From Streptomyces sp. ISL-94 (GTDB taxonomy: Bacteria > Actinomycetota > Actinomycetes > Streptomycetales > Streptomycetaceae): a stretch of 64,000 bases of DNA. The notes under the pieces are model-generated. The model did no database searches and was not told where the DNA came from. It saw only the letters and a list, made by a program, of their open reading frames with translations. Shown here in pieces: positions 32,408 to 40,978 of this stretch. Location: contig NZ_JAGGOZ010000118.1 of assembly GCF_018614075.1 (NCBI RefSeq), forward strand, positions 1 to 64,000. Direction: 5' to 3'. The position numbers were made by a program, and so were the translations under genes. Position 1 is the first letter of the stretch; each line of letters begins with the position of its first letter.

Positions 32408-34414
32408 TCATACCTGGTTCTCCGACTGCGCGAGGCCGAAGCCCCGCTGGAAGGCGGCCATCAGGCCCGGGTCGTGCACGGGTGGGTCGCTGTCCGGGGA
32501 CCGCCGGGGGGCGGGAGTCTCGCGCAGCTGCGGTGCGAGGTGTTCCTGGGCCCGGCGCCGGGGCAGCGACGGCCGCTCGCCGCCGGCCCGCGCGGCGGGC
32601 ACGGCCGGTGCGGCGGGCACGGCCGGTGCGGCGGGCACGGCCGGTGCGGCGGGCACGGCCGGTGCGGCGGGCACGGCCGGTGCGGCGGGCACGGCCGGTG
32701 CGGCGGGCACGGCCGGTGCGGCCGCCTTCGGCGCAGGGTGCGGGGACTCGGGCCGCCACGCCCCGTACCTCCCCCCTGCCTCCCCCTCGCCACCGGCGGC
32801 CGCCCGGGAGCGGCTCTCGGGCCCGGTCGCCTGCCCGGGCAGGGCCACGGTCCGCGGGTCGGCTCCGGCACCGGGCCGCGTCCCCGTACCGCCTGCGGCC
32901 CGGGGGCGGGGTGACGGGTCAGGCCCGGGGCCCTGCCCGGGCAGCGCCGCGAGTCCGGGTCGCGGCTCGGACGCGGGTTCGGGCCGGGTCACCGGGCCGG
33001 GTGCGGGTACGGAGTGGTGGTCGGTCGTCGGCACCGGTGGGCCCGGGCGGGCGGGGGCCGGGGCGCGCCGGGCCTCGGCGACGGGCTCCCGCAGGGGCTG
33101 CGGCGCGGACACCCGTACGGGCTCCAGTGGCGGCAGCGGCGCGGTCGTCGCGCCGCCCGCGCCGGTGCCCCACGACGTGGCCCGGGAGCCGCCCGCCGCG
33201 TCGGCGGCACTCGGCGCCTCCGCGCCCAGCAGCTCCTGCGGCAGCACCAGCACGGCGAGGACGCCGCCGTAGATGTTGGACTTGAGCTCGACGGCGATCC
33301 CGTGCCGCCGGGCCAGCGCCGAGACGACGAACAGGCCGATCCGCCCGTCGGCCAGCAGGTGCCGGACGCTGATCTGGTCGGGGTCGCCGAGCAGGGCGTT
33401 CATCCGGTGCTGTTCCTCGGTCGGCATGCCCAGCCCGCGGTCCTCCACCTCGATCGCGATCCCGGCGGTGACCCGTTCGGCGCGCAGCACCACATCCGTA
33501 TCGGGGGCGGAGAACACGGTGGCGTTCTCCACCAGTTCGGCGAGCAGGTGCACCACGTCGGCCACGGCGTGCCCGCGCACGCTGCCGCCCGCCGGCGGCA
33601 CGACCTTGACCCGCGTGTACTGCTCCACCTCCGCCACCGAGGAGCGCAGGACCTCGCTGAGGTCGATCGGCCGGGTCCACTGGCGGCGGGACGCGGCGCC
33701 GCCGAGCACCGCGAGGTTCTCGGCGTGGCGGCGGATGCGGGTGGCGAGGTGGTCGACGTGGAAGAGCTCCTTGAGCAGGTCCGGGTCCTCGACCGTGTCC
33801 TCCAGACCGTCCAGGAGCGAGATCTCCCGGTGGACGAGGGACTGCAACCGGCGCGCGAGGTTGACGAAGACCTCGACCTTGCGCTCGCTGTCGGAGGGGG
33901 CCGCCGGACCCGCCAGCCGTACGAGGGTGGCGTGGGCCTGTTCCCGGGCGCCGCGCAGCTCCTGCGAGAGCAGCCAGAACTCGTCCACCCCGGCCGGATC
34001 CGCCCCGAGGGGCGGCGCGCCCGGGCCGCCGCGCACCGGGCGGGGCGGGGTCTCGCCCCGCTCCAGCCGGTCGGCGGCGGTGCGCAGCTCCTGGCGTCCG
34101 CGCACGCTGGAGCGGCGCAGCGCCTCGCACCGGTCCCGGACGGCCTTGGCGGCGCGCTGGGCTCCGAGCAGGGCCGCCGCGAGGGCGCCGACGACGAGGA
34201 GGGCACAGCCCGTGAGCACCGGCCAGAGCCGGGCATCCCGGTCGCCCGCTCCGCCGCCGAGCTGGAGGGTGAAGATGACCGCGGCGGCGCCGCTGAGCGC
34301 GGCCGCGAGTGTGGGCAGCACGGCGGCGCGGACCAGCTGGGGGCGTATCTGCCGGGCCGGACCGGTGACGGCGTGTCTCGACGGGGCGTGGCGGGCGGCG
34401 CGGAGTCCGGACAT
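32408..34414 (-). CDS. cvnA: Conservon sensor-kinase-like protein (CvnA type)
   Basis: A 668-aa membrane protein with two transmembrane segments near the N-terminus (about 28-52 and 63-85) and a very short loop between them. A helical dimerisation region and a GHKL ATPase domain follow: ELVENATVFS (N box), EDRGLGMP (G1) and RIGLFVVSALARRHG. The last roughly 260 residues are Pro/Ala-rich and disordered, including seven copies of APAVPA. First gene of the conservon. ATG 34414 has GAGGA upstream. The C-terminal motif FQRGFGLAQ is short and may be a docking peptide (inference). Confidence 0.92.
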   Translation of the reverse strand: MSGLRAARHAPSRHAVTGPARQIRPQLVRAAVLPTLAAALSGAAAVIFTLQLGGGAGDRDARLWPVLTGCALLVVGALAAALLGAQRAAKAVRDRCEALRRSSVRGRQELRTAADRLERGETPPRPVRGGPGAPPLGADPAGVDEFWLLSQELRGAREQAHATLVRLAGPAAPSDSERKVEVFVNLARRLQSLVHREISLLDGLEDTVEDPDLLKELFHVDHLATRIRRHAENLAVLGGAASRRQWTRPIDLSEVLRSSVAEVEQYTRVKVVPPAGGSVRGHAVADVVHLLAELVENATVFSAPDTDVVLRAERVTAGIAIEVEDRGLGMPTEEQHRMNALLGDPDQISVRHLLADGRIGLFVVSALARRHGIAVELKSNIYGGVLAVLVLPQELLGAEAPSAADAAGGSRATSWGTGAGGATTAPLPPLEPVRVSAPQPLREPVAEARRAPAPARPGPPVPTTDHHSVPAPGPVTRPEPASEPRPGLAALPGQGPGPDPSPRPRAAGGTGTRPGAGADPRTVALPGQATGPESRSRAAAGGEGEAGGRYGAWRPESPHPAPKAAAPAVPAAPAVPAAPAVPAAPAVPAAPAVPAAPAVPAAPAVPAARAGGERPSLPRRRAQEHLAPQLRETPAPRRSPDSDPPVHDPGLMAAFQRGFGLAQSENQV
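32592..32717 (-). repeat. Seven perfect 18-bp repeats in cvnA
   Basis: Unit GCGGCGGGCACGGCCGGT repeated seven times without change, encoding (APAVPA)n on the minus strand. The perfect identity predicts slippage and length variation between strains. Confidence 0.95.
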
Positions 34415-34842
34415 CGGCGTCCTCGGTACGTGGGGCCCGGCCCCCAGCGATCCCGGGGCCCGGTGTTGATCACCGGGTACCCACGCTAGACCGCACCGTC
34501 CTGCCCCGGAATGCCAGTTGGGAAGTTCGCGGGGGTGCTTCCCGCTCCCGGTGGAGCGCTCGTACGGACGCCCGAATCCGCCGGGTCGCCTGCGGCGGGC
34601 TCGTCGGAGTACGGGGCCGGCCCCGGTGCGCCGGATCCGCCCCCGGACGCGGGCCGCCGGCGGTAGCCGGGACACGGCCCAGGTTCCGGCGGGGCCGGGT
34701 GTGTGCCGGGGCGCCCCCGCAGGGCGCCGAACACAGTCCCGCGGAACTGTCCCGACCCCTGGCCACGTTCGGCGCCCGAGGAGGTGCCCCGGCGCGCACC
34801 CGGCCCCGCCGGAACCGTCCCTGCCCCGGGGTCGCCCCGAGG
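34415..34842. other. Intergenic region upstream of cvnA with long inverted repeat
   Basis: No gene on either strand. It contains a long imperfect inverted repeat, arms about 34682-34732 and 34766-34816 (about 51 bp each, roughly 85-90% matched, one indel). The 33-bp loop holds a small ACAGT/ACTGT dyad. It begins 27 bp downstream of the MBL-hydrolase stop on the minus strand, so it may be a giant terminator or a miniature element. The cvnA promoter must lie between it and 34415. Confidence 0.7.
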
Positions 34843-36096
34843 CTACGAGCCGACGGCCTCCGGCTCCTCCCGGGCCATCCCCTGCGGCTGCTCCACGGCG
34901 ACCGGGACCGAGGCCGAGACCGAGACCGGGGCCGGCGTCAGACCCTGGGCCGGAGCCAGGGTCGGCGTCGGGCCCGCCGCGGCCGGGCCGCCCGCCACGA
35001 ACGGCCGCCACCACGGCTTCGCGGGGGCCTCCGCGGTGCCCGGCTCGAACGGCTGGCCCGGAATCGGCAGGGCGACCGCCGCCCCGGCTCCCTCGGCCGC
35101 GGCCAGGGTGCCCTCGCCCGGCTCGTCCCACGGGTGCGGGGCCAGGTTGAAGGTGCCCCAGTGGATCGGCAGCATCGTGCCGTGCGGGACGCCGCCCTGG
35201 AGGTCGAGGTGGGCGCGCATGCCTTCCTCGGGCGTCATGTGGATGTCGGGCCAGTACTCCGAATACGCGCCGATCTGGATCATCGTCGCGTCGAAGGGCC
35301 CGTGCTCGGCGCCGATCTCCTTGAAGCCGGGGAAGTAGCCGGTGTCCCCGCTGTGGTAGATCCGGTGCTCATCGCCCGCGACCACCCAGGAGGCCCACAG
35401 GGTGTGCTGCTGGTTGCGCAGCCCGCGTCCGCAGAAGTGCCGGGCGGGAGTCGCGGTCAGCGAGAGGCCGGCGACCTTGGCGGTCTCGTTCCAGTCCAGC
35501 TCGCGCAGCCGGTCGGCCGGCACGCCCCAGCGCTCCAGGTGTGCGCCGACCCCCAGCGGGACGGCGAAGACCGTGTCCGTACCGGCCAGGTCCTTGATGG
35601 TGGGGAGGTCGAGGTGGTCGTAGTGGTCGTGCGAGATGACCACGACGTCTACCTTCCCCAACGAGGCCAGCGGCACCGGTACCGGGTGCAGCCGCTTGGG
35701 CCCGGCGAAGGGGAAGGGGGAGCACCGCTCGCCCCACACGGGGTCGAAGAGCACCCGGCGCCCGTCGATCTCCGCGAGCACGCTGGAGTGGCCCATCCAG
35801 GTCAGCCGCAGTCCGCTCGCCGGCGGCTTCGCCAGCTCCGCGAGGGTGGTCGGGTACACGGGGATCGGCGCGCCGGGGCTGCGCCGCAGGCGCTGCTCTT
35901 TCTGGAAGTAGATCTTGGCGAACTCCTTCATCGACCCGGAGGGCCTGGTCCGGGCACCGACCGGATTCTGGAAGACGCCGTCGGCGAAGTTCGGCGAGCG
36001 GCGGATCCGCTCCAGCCGGGCGCCGGACGGGTCCGCGCCGAAGGCTTCGGGCCGCAGGGCACGCAGCCGAGGGCGCAGGGGACTGGAGCCGGTCAA
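34843..36096 (-). CDS. MBL-fold metallo-hydrolase (NAPE-PLD/UlaG-like)
   Basis: A 417-aa protein. The core (about 90-340) is a metallo-beta-lactamase fold: LTWMGHSSVLAEIDGRRVLFDPVW in parts, metal-binding HDHYDHLD, HFCGRG, HSGDTGYFPGF, and a late His in MLPIHWGTFN. This matches the N-acyl-phosphatidylethanolamine phospholipase D-like/UlaG-like group of zinc hydrolases. Residues 370-417 are a Pro/Val/Ala-rich tail not needed for the fold. No signal peptide, so cytoplasmic. The substrate is unknown. ATG 36096 is the first in-frame start; a giant hairpin follows its stop. Confidence 0.85.
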   Translation of the reverse strand: MTGSSPLRPRLRALRPEAFGADPSGARLERIRRSPNFADGVFQNPVGARTRPSGSMKEFAKIYFQKEQRLRRSPGAPIPVYPTTLAELAKPPASGLRLTWMGHSSVLAEIDGRRVLFDPVWGERCSPFPFAGPKRLHPVPVPLASLGKVDVVVISHDHYDHLDLPTIKDLAGTDTVFAVPLGVGAHLERWGVPADRLRELDWNETAKVAGLSLTATPARHFCGRGLRNQQHTLWASWVVAGDEHRIYHSGDTGYFPGFKEIGAEHGPFDATMIQIGAYSEYWPDIHMTPEEGMRAHLDLQGGVPHGTMLPIHWGTFNLAPHPWDEPGEGTLAAAEGAGAAVALPIPGQPFEPGTAEAPAKPWWRPFVAGGPAAAGPTPTLAPAQGLTPAPVSVSASVPVAVEQPQGMAREEPEAVGS

Positions 36097-36205
36097 GGCG
36101 CCTCCTGGGAGGAAGGGGTCAGGATGGTCGTCGGTCTACGACCATCCCAACGCACACGTGCCCCCAAGGATTCCGCTTGCGGCCCCCGCTCCCCTCCCGC
36201 CCCGC

Positions 36206-36991
36206 CTACAGCGGGAGCAGGTCCGGCCGCTTCGCCTCCACGTGGTCCCCGGAGGACTCCCCGCGCAGCCGCCGGCCGATCCACGGCACCAAGTGCTCGC
36301 GTGCCCACTGGATGTTGTCCCGGGTCACGTCCACCGAGCCGCGCGGCTGTTGCGGCGGCCACGGCTGGTCGGGGTCGGTGGGCACCTCCAGCCCGAGCAC
36401 CTGGGCGGCGCGCAGCGCGACCCGCGTGTGACCCTCCGGCGACAGGTGCAGCCGGTCGGCGTCCCAGGCCCGCCGGTCCTGTACGGACTTCAGCGACCAG
36501 AGGTCGAGCACCGGGCAGTCGTAGCGGTCGGCGATGGCGCGGACGTGCGCGCTGTACGTCGCCACCTTGCCCCGGAGGTGCTTGAGGACCGGGACGCCCC
36601 GGGTGTCGAAGCCGGTGGTGATCATGACGCGGCCGACCGCTCCCGTGAGGTCGGCGACGGCGGCCTCGAACCGCTCCGCCACGTCGTCGGGGTCACTGCC
36701 GGGCCGGATGATGTCGTTGCCGCCCGCGCAGAAGCTCACCAGGTCCGGGGCGAGCTCCTTGGCGCGCGGCACCTGCTCGGCCACGATCTGGTCGAGGAGC
36801 CGGCCGCGCACGGCCAGGTTCGCATAACGGAAGTCGTGCTCGTCGCGCTGGTCGGCCAGGAGCACGGCGAGCCGGTCCGCCCAGCCGAGATGGGAATCCC
36901 CGGGCCCCGGGTCCCCCACGCCTTCGGTGAAGCTGTCCCCGATCGCCGCGTACGAGCCGATGGTCTTGAGTTTCGTCGTCGTCGCTGCCAC
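36206..36991 (-). CDS. SGNH/GDSL-family hydrolase
   Basis: A 261-aa SGNH hydrolase: block I AIGDSFTEGVGD (catalytic Ser), block II Gly in ANLAVRGRLLDQ, block III GGND and block V DRLHLSPEGH (Asp-His). Such enzymes hydrolyse esters of lipids, sugars or cell-wall acetyl groups. No signal peptide, so probably intracellular. GTG 36991 is chosen because GAAGGA lies 7 nt upstream; GTG 37006 has no usable spacing. It lies behind the terminator of the M23 gene, so it is probably transcribed on its own. Confidence 0.88.
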   Translation of the reverse strand: MAATTTKLKTIGSYAAIGDSFTEGVGDPGPGDSHLGWADRLAVLLADQRDEHDFRYANLAVRGRLLDQIVAEQVPRAKELAPDLVSFCAGGNDIIRPGSDPDDVAERFEAAVADLTGAVGRVMITTGFDTRGVPVLKHLRGKVATYSAHVRAIADRYDCPVLDLWSLKSVQDRRAWDADRLHLSPEGHTRVALRAAQVLGLEVPTDPDQPWPPQQPRGSVDVTRDNIQWAREHLVPWIGRRLRGESSGDHVEAKRPDLLPL

Positions 36992-37086
36992 GACGACATC
37001 CTTCACTCCCGCCACCAACCTACGCCAACGTAATGAGGGGTTGACGGACCGTGATCTATACCACCTGGGGGGTAAGGAATAAGTAC

Positions 37087-37125
37087 ACGTGCGGCCGGAA
37101 CCCCCCTCGGGTCCCGGCCTCACGT
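37087..37125 (-). terminator. Terminator after the M23 peptidase gene
   Basis: A long stem: outer ACGTG/CACGT and inner GGCCGG..CCC paired with GGG..CCGGCC, with one wobble and a 5-nt loop. It is 28 bp past the peptidase stop. Confidence 0.75.
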
Positions 37126-37152
37126 GTGTCCGCGCTCCGACGGCGGGTGCCG

Positions 37153-38139
37153 TCAGATGCTGACGCCCTTGGAACGGAGGTAGGCGAGCGGGTCGATGTC
37201 CGAGCCGTAGGACGGTCCGGTGCGGATCTCGAAGTGCAGGTGCGGGCCGGTCGAGTTGCCCGTGGAGCCGGAGAGGCCGATGGTCTGGCCGGCGGTGACG
37301 CTCTGGCCCACCGAGACGGAGAGCGAGGACAGGTGGCCGTACTGCGAGTAGTTGCCGTCCGCGTGCCGGATGACGACCTCGTTGCCGTACGAGCCGCCCC
37401 ATCCGGCGGAGACGACGGTGCCCGCGCCGACGGCCTTGACGGTGGTGCCGGAGCTCGCGATGAAGTCGACGCCGGTGTGGTAGCCGGAGGACCACATGGC
37501 GCCGGGGGTCTTGTACTGGGTGGAGATCCCACCGCCCACCGGGGCCACGAAGCCGGCGGCACTGGGGGCCTTGGCCTCCGTGGACGAACCGGTGCCCTTC
37601 GGCTTCTGGGCCTGCTTGGGCTGCGGGGCGGGGGCGGCGGCGGGCGCCTCCTGCTCGTCTGCGGAGCCCTCGTCGGAGGCAGCCTCGTCGGAGGAGGCCT
37701 CGGCCGGAGCGGCAGCCTCGGCCGGGGCGGGCTCGGCGGCCGGGGCGGACCGGCCCTTCGCGCCGAGCGTCAGCTTCAGACCGGGGTGGATGAGGGAGGG
37801 GTTGCTGCCGACGGCCTCGCGGTTGTCGGCGTACAGCCGCTCCCAGCCGCCGGCCAGGTGGCGCTCGGCGGCGATCTTGGAGAGGTAGTCGCCCGGCACG
37901 ACCGTGTACACGGTCGGCGCGGCCTGGTGCGCGGCCGGAACCTGCGGGGCCGCGGCGGGGGCGGGGGCGGCGGCCACCGCGGACGCCGAGGCCGCAGCCG
38001 CGGCCGGGGCGCCGGCCGCGTGGGCGCCGGCGGCACCCAGCAGGGGCAGCGCGAGCGCCGCGCCACCGGTGCCGGCGGCGGCGAAGCCGCGGGATATCGA
38101 GAGGGACTTGGGACGGCGGTGCTTGCCCTTTGCAGGCAT
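37153..38139 (-). CDS. Secreted LysM-M23 peptidoglycan endopeptidase
   Basis: A 328-aa protein. The N-terminal signal peptide has basic MPAKGKHRRPK, hydrophobic AAAGTGGAALALPLLGAAG and AHA cleavage at about 42. LysM lies at about 75-130 (YTVVPGDYLSKIAAE, NPSLIHPGLKLTL), followed by an Ala/Glu-rich linker. The M23 domain (about 195-320) has HTGVDF, HLHFEI and the metal/catalytic histidines of lysostaphin-type endopeptidases. It cleaves peptidoglycan crosslinks outside the cell. Upstream lies a ydaO-type riboswitch, so expression is probably shut down or tuned by c-di-AMP, as for other Streptomyces wall hydrolases. Confidence 0.92.
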   Translation of the reverse strand: MPAKGKHRRPKSLSISRGFAAAGTGGAALALPLLGAAGAHAAGAPAAAAASASAVAAAPAPAAAPQVPAAHQAAPTVYTVVPGDYLSKIAAERHLAGGWERLYADNREAVGSNPSLIHPGLKLTLGAKGRSAPAAEPAPAEAAAPAEASSDEAASDEGSADEQEAPAAAPAPQPKQAQKPKGTGSSTEAKAPSAAGFVAPVGGGISTQYKTPGAMWSSGYHTGVDFIASSGTTVKAVGAGTVVSAGWGGSYGNEVVIRHADGNYSQYGHLSSLSVSVGQSVTAGQTIGLSGSTGNSTGPHLHFEIRTGPSYGSDIDPLAYLRSKGVSI

Positions 38140-38169
38140 GTCGAATTCCTCTCCGGCGCCTGCGAGGTG

Positions 38170-38362
38170 AGCTGTCGGGTTCGGACTGGAGATGTCCGGT
38201 CGTCCACGAACGGACCATGTACGACTTCACCCCGAGCCGTCCCGGATTCGGAGATCCGGATCGGCGGCTTACCTGGTTCCCCCGCTCCTGCCGCGCGCGT
38301 GAATAGTCGGGTGCGGTTCCCGGGTGGCGGCAGGATTCGGCGGTCCACCCGGATCGATCGCG
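38170..38362 (-). promoter_or_regulatory. ydaO/yuaA-type c-di-AMP riboswitch
   Basis: The minus-strand leader of the LysM-M23 gene contains the conserved ydaO blocks in order: ATCGATCC...CGCCGAATCCTGCCGCC, CCGGGAACC, GGCAGGAGCGGGGGAACC, AGGTAAG and GGGGTGAAG. CTGCCGCC and GGCAGG pair to form the characteristic stem. In Streptomyces, rpfA-type hydrolase genes carry this riboswitch, where c-di-AMP binding reduces expression. It ends about 30 nt before the ATG. Boundaries are approximate. Confidence 0.85.
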
Positions 38363-38628
38363 AAGGTAATCGAGTTCGGCCGCGCGTAACAAGCCATGAA
38401 TTTCCCAACAGAATCGCGGGGATGAGAGATCGATGGAATTCCGGTCACCCTCCGTCCATTCCCCACCGTCAACAGCCGCCCCGGCCGGGCCATTCGGCTT
38501 TAGCGATCAGGCACTCACGGTCACCGTATGATCTGGCTCACGGGGACGTGCCCGATCTCGCCTCCGCTTATGGCAAGTTGGCGCCAAGTAGTGCAATTCG
38601 GACACTCACGACGAAGCGGAGGAGTTCC

Positions 38629-39447
38629 TTGACCCAGCAGATACCCCCGGCCCCGCCGGTGCGTCCGCAGCCGGAGCCGGAGCTGACCGGAGTGCGCAAT
38701 TTCCGGGATGTGGGCGGATTGCCGACATCTGACGGGCGGCGGGTCAGTTCGGGACGACTGTTCCGAAGCGGACATCTCGCACATGCCACCGAAACCGATG
38801 CAGAATTCCTCGGTTCGCTCGGCCTGCACACCGTCTTCGACTTCCGCAACGCGGCCGACCACGCCCTGGAGGGGCCGGACGTGGCGCTGCCCGGCGTGCG
38901 CAACGTCAACATCCCGCTGTCGGATCCGGCCGACGGCCGGGAGTTCTGGAAGCTGGTCCGCGACGGCGACCTCGACCAGCTCCGCTCGCTCCTGGGCGAC
39001 GGCAAGGCAGCGGCCCGGATGTCCCACTCGTACCGCGGGATCATCAGGCACCGCACCGCCGAGCACAGCCGGGTGGTGCACGCCCTCGCCGAGGACAGTG
39101 TCCCGGCCCTGCTGCACTGCGCGGCCGGCAAGGACCGGGCCGGCCTGTCGATCGCCGTCACCCTGCTCGCGCTCGGCGTCCCGCGCGAGGCGATCGTGGC
39201 GGACTACCTGGAGTCGAACGCCCCGCGCAACCGCTACCGGGTACGCCGCAGCAGCCAGTCGGCCGAGGCCCGCTCCCCCGAGGTGATGGAGCTGCTCGCG
39301 CCGCTCTTCGACGCCCGCGCCGAGTACCTGGTCGCGGCCTTCGACACCATGGAGGAGATCTGGGGCGGAGTCGACCGCTACCTTTCGCAGGGCCTGGGGC
39401 TCACCCCCGAGACCCTCGACCGCCTCCGCGGGCGGTTGCTCGACTGA
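38629..39447 (+). CDS. Protein-tyrosine/serine phosphatase (PTP2-type)
   Basis: A 272-aa protein. GVRNFRDVGGLPTSDGRRVSSGRLFRSG in two parts is the signature of the tyrosine/serine phosphatase family near IphP/PtpB, and the active site is HCAAGKDRAG (CxxxxxR with Asp of GKDR). No signal peptide, so it dephosphorylates cytoplasmic phosphoproteins or phosphoinositide-like substrates. The start is TTG 38629: GGAGGAG lies 5 nt upstream, and family similarity begins about 15 residues later. A candidate -10 TATGAT lies at 38527. It is convergent with hpnO across a bidirectional hairpin. Confidence 0.85.
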   Translation: MTQQIPPAPPVRPQPEPELTGVRNFRDVGGLPTSDGRRVSSGRLFRSGHLAHATETDAEFLGSLGLHTVFDFRNAADHALEGPDVALPGVRNVNIPLSDPADGREFWKLVRDGDLDQLRSLLGDGKAAARMSHSYRGIIRHRTAEHSRVVHALAEDSVPALLHCAAGKDRAGLSIAVTLLALGVPREAIVADYLESNAPRNRYRVRRSSQSAEARSPEVMELLAPLFDARAEYLVAAFDTMEEIWGGVDRYLSQGLGLTPETLDRLRGRLLD

Positions 39448-39453
39448 GGCCCC

Positions 39454-39489
39454 GGGCCGGAGGCGCGCGCCGAAGCGCCCCTCCGGCCC
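39454..39489. terminator. Bidirectional terminator between phosphatase and hpnO
   Basis: A perfect 10-bp stem (GGGCCGGAGG/CCTCCGGCCC) with an inner GC-rich loop, centred between two convergent genes. Confidence 0.75.
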
Positions 39490-39535
39490 ACTGACACCTC
39501 ACGCCCCGGCAGGGCCCCGGCAGGCCGTCAGGCCC

Positions 39536-40978
39536 TCACCGGTTGCCGACGGCCTGCTTCACCAGCGTTCTGCCGAAGTCCCACATCAGGCCGGATCCGC
39601 CGTGCGCCTCGTCCATGACCTCGCGGAAGGCGCCGACGAACCGGTCGACGTCCCGCTCGTCCACGATCAGCGGCGGAATGAGCTTGATGACCTCCAGGTG
39701 GTCTCCGGACACCTGGGTGAGGATCCGGTGCTTCTGGAGCAGCGGCACCACGACCATCTGGGCGAAGAGCCCCTTGCGGGCCGCCTGGAGCATGGCCCAC
39801 CGGCTGCGCAGCCCCAGCGAGGACGGCCGGCCGAACTCGATGCCGATCATCAGCCCGCGCCCCCGCACCTCGTGCAGCAGCTCGTACTCGTCCACCAGGG
39901 CCGCGAGCCGCCCGCGCAGCAGGTCGCCCATCGCCCGGGCGTTGGCCACGACCTCCTCGTCCTCCATGACCGACAGCACCGCCAGCCCGGCCGCCATCGC
40001 CTGCGCGTTGGAGCCGAAGCTCGCGGAGTGCACGAGCACCCGGTCCATGGAGGAGTAGACCTTCTTGAAGATCCAGTCCTTGCCCAGGGTCGCGCCGACC
40101 GGCACGTAGCCGCCCGAGAGGGCCTTGGCCACGCACACCAGGTCCGGCTCCACTCCCGGTTCGTGCTGGTACGCGTAGAAGTCCCCGGTACGTCCCAGGC
40201 CGGTCTGCACCTCGTCCGCGATCAGCAGGGCCTTGTGCCGGCGCAGCAGCTCCTGCGCGGCGGACAGGAATCCGGGCGGGGCGGCGAGCACCCCCTTGCC
40301 CTGGACCGGTTCGACGACGAAGGCGGCCACGTCCCCGCGCCCCAGCTCCCGCTCCAGGGCGGCCAGGTCGCCGAGCGCGATCTTCGTGTCGGGGAGCAGG
40401 GGCGCGAAGCCGTCCCGGAAGCCGCCTTCCCCGTTCACCGAGAGGGATCCCGTGGTGAGCCCGTGGAAGGCGTGGTCGCAGTAGAGGATCCTGGGCCGCC
40501 CGGTGGCGTACCGGGCGAACTTCAGGGCCGTCTCCACGGCCTCGGTGCCGCTGTTGCCGAAGAAGACCCGGTCCAGGTGCGGGCTGTAGGAGAGCAGCTT
40601 CTCGGCCAGCAGCCCGGGCAGCGGCTGGCAGTCGAAGCGGGTGAGGTCGGCGAGCTGGGCGTCCAGGACGTCGTGCAGCGCACGGCGGACGACGGGGTGG
40701 TGCCGGCCCAGGCCCATCACTCCGAAACCGGCCAGCATGTCGAGGTAGTCGTTGCCCTCGGCGTCCCAGAAGTGGGCGCCCTCGGCCCGTTCGTAGACCC
40801 TGTCGAAGCCGATGGTGTGCAGCATCCGGGGCAGCTGGTGGTTGAGGTGGCGGGCGTGCAGCTCGTACCGCTCGCCGCCGCGCTCGGCCAGCAGGGCGCC
40901 GAGATCGAAGCCCTTGCCAGGGCCGCGCTCGCCCTGTTCGGCCTGTTCGGCCTGCTCCGCCTTCTCCGCCGGCGTCAT
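39536..40978 (-). CDS. hpnO: Class III aminotransferase of the hopanoid operon
   Basis: A 480-aa PLP-dependent class III aminotransferase: FGNSGTEAVETALKFAR (phosphate binding), DHAFHGLTTGSLS, LLIADEVQTGLGRTG (Asp to the pyridine N) and VAKALSGGYVPVG (Schiff-base Lys). HpnO converts a ribosyl- or formyl-hopane intermediate to aminobacteriohopanetriol. Last gene of the operon; the ATG overlaps the hpnH stop (ATGA). The extra N-terminal 25 residues are Glu/Gln-rich (EKAEQAEQAEQGE). Confidence 0.88.
   Translation of the reverse strand: MTPAEKAEQAEQAEQGERGPGKGFDLGALLAERGGERYELHARHLNHQLPRMLHTIGFDRVYERAEGAHFWDAEGNDYLDMLAGFGVMGLGRHHPVVRRALHDVLDAQLADLTRFDCQPLPGLLAEKLLSYSPHLDRVFFGNSGTEAVETALKFARYATGRPRILYCDHAFHGLTTGSLSVNGEGGFRDGFAPLLPDTKIALGDLAALERELGRGDVAAFVVEPVQGKGVLAAPPGFLSAAQELLRRHKALLIADEVQTGLGRTGDFYAYQHEPGVEPDLVCVAKALSGGYVPVGATLGKDWIFKKVYSSMDRVLVHSASFGSNAQAMAAGLAVLSVMEDEEVVANARAMGDLLRGRLAALVDEYELLHEVRGRGLMIGIEFGRPSSLGLRSRWAMLQAARKGLFAQMVVVPLLQKHRILTQVSGDHLEVIKLIPPLIVDERDVDRFVGAFREVMDEAHGGSGLMWDFGRTLVKQAVGNR

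Noticed and set aside
32592..32717. Short regular repeats that could suggest a CRISPR array
   Set aside because: The units are contiguous without spacers and lie in frame inside cvnA; no cas genes in the window.
36206..38392. 728-codon minus-strand frame joining SGNH hydrolase to the peptidase region
   Set aside because: The upstream part is an off-frame reading of the LysM-M23 gene and riboswitch; a ribosome site defines the SGNH start at 36991.
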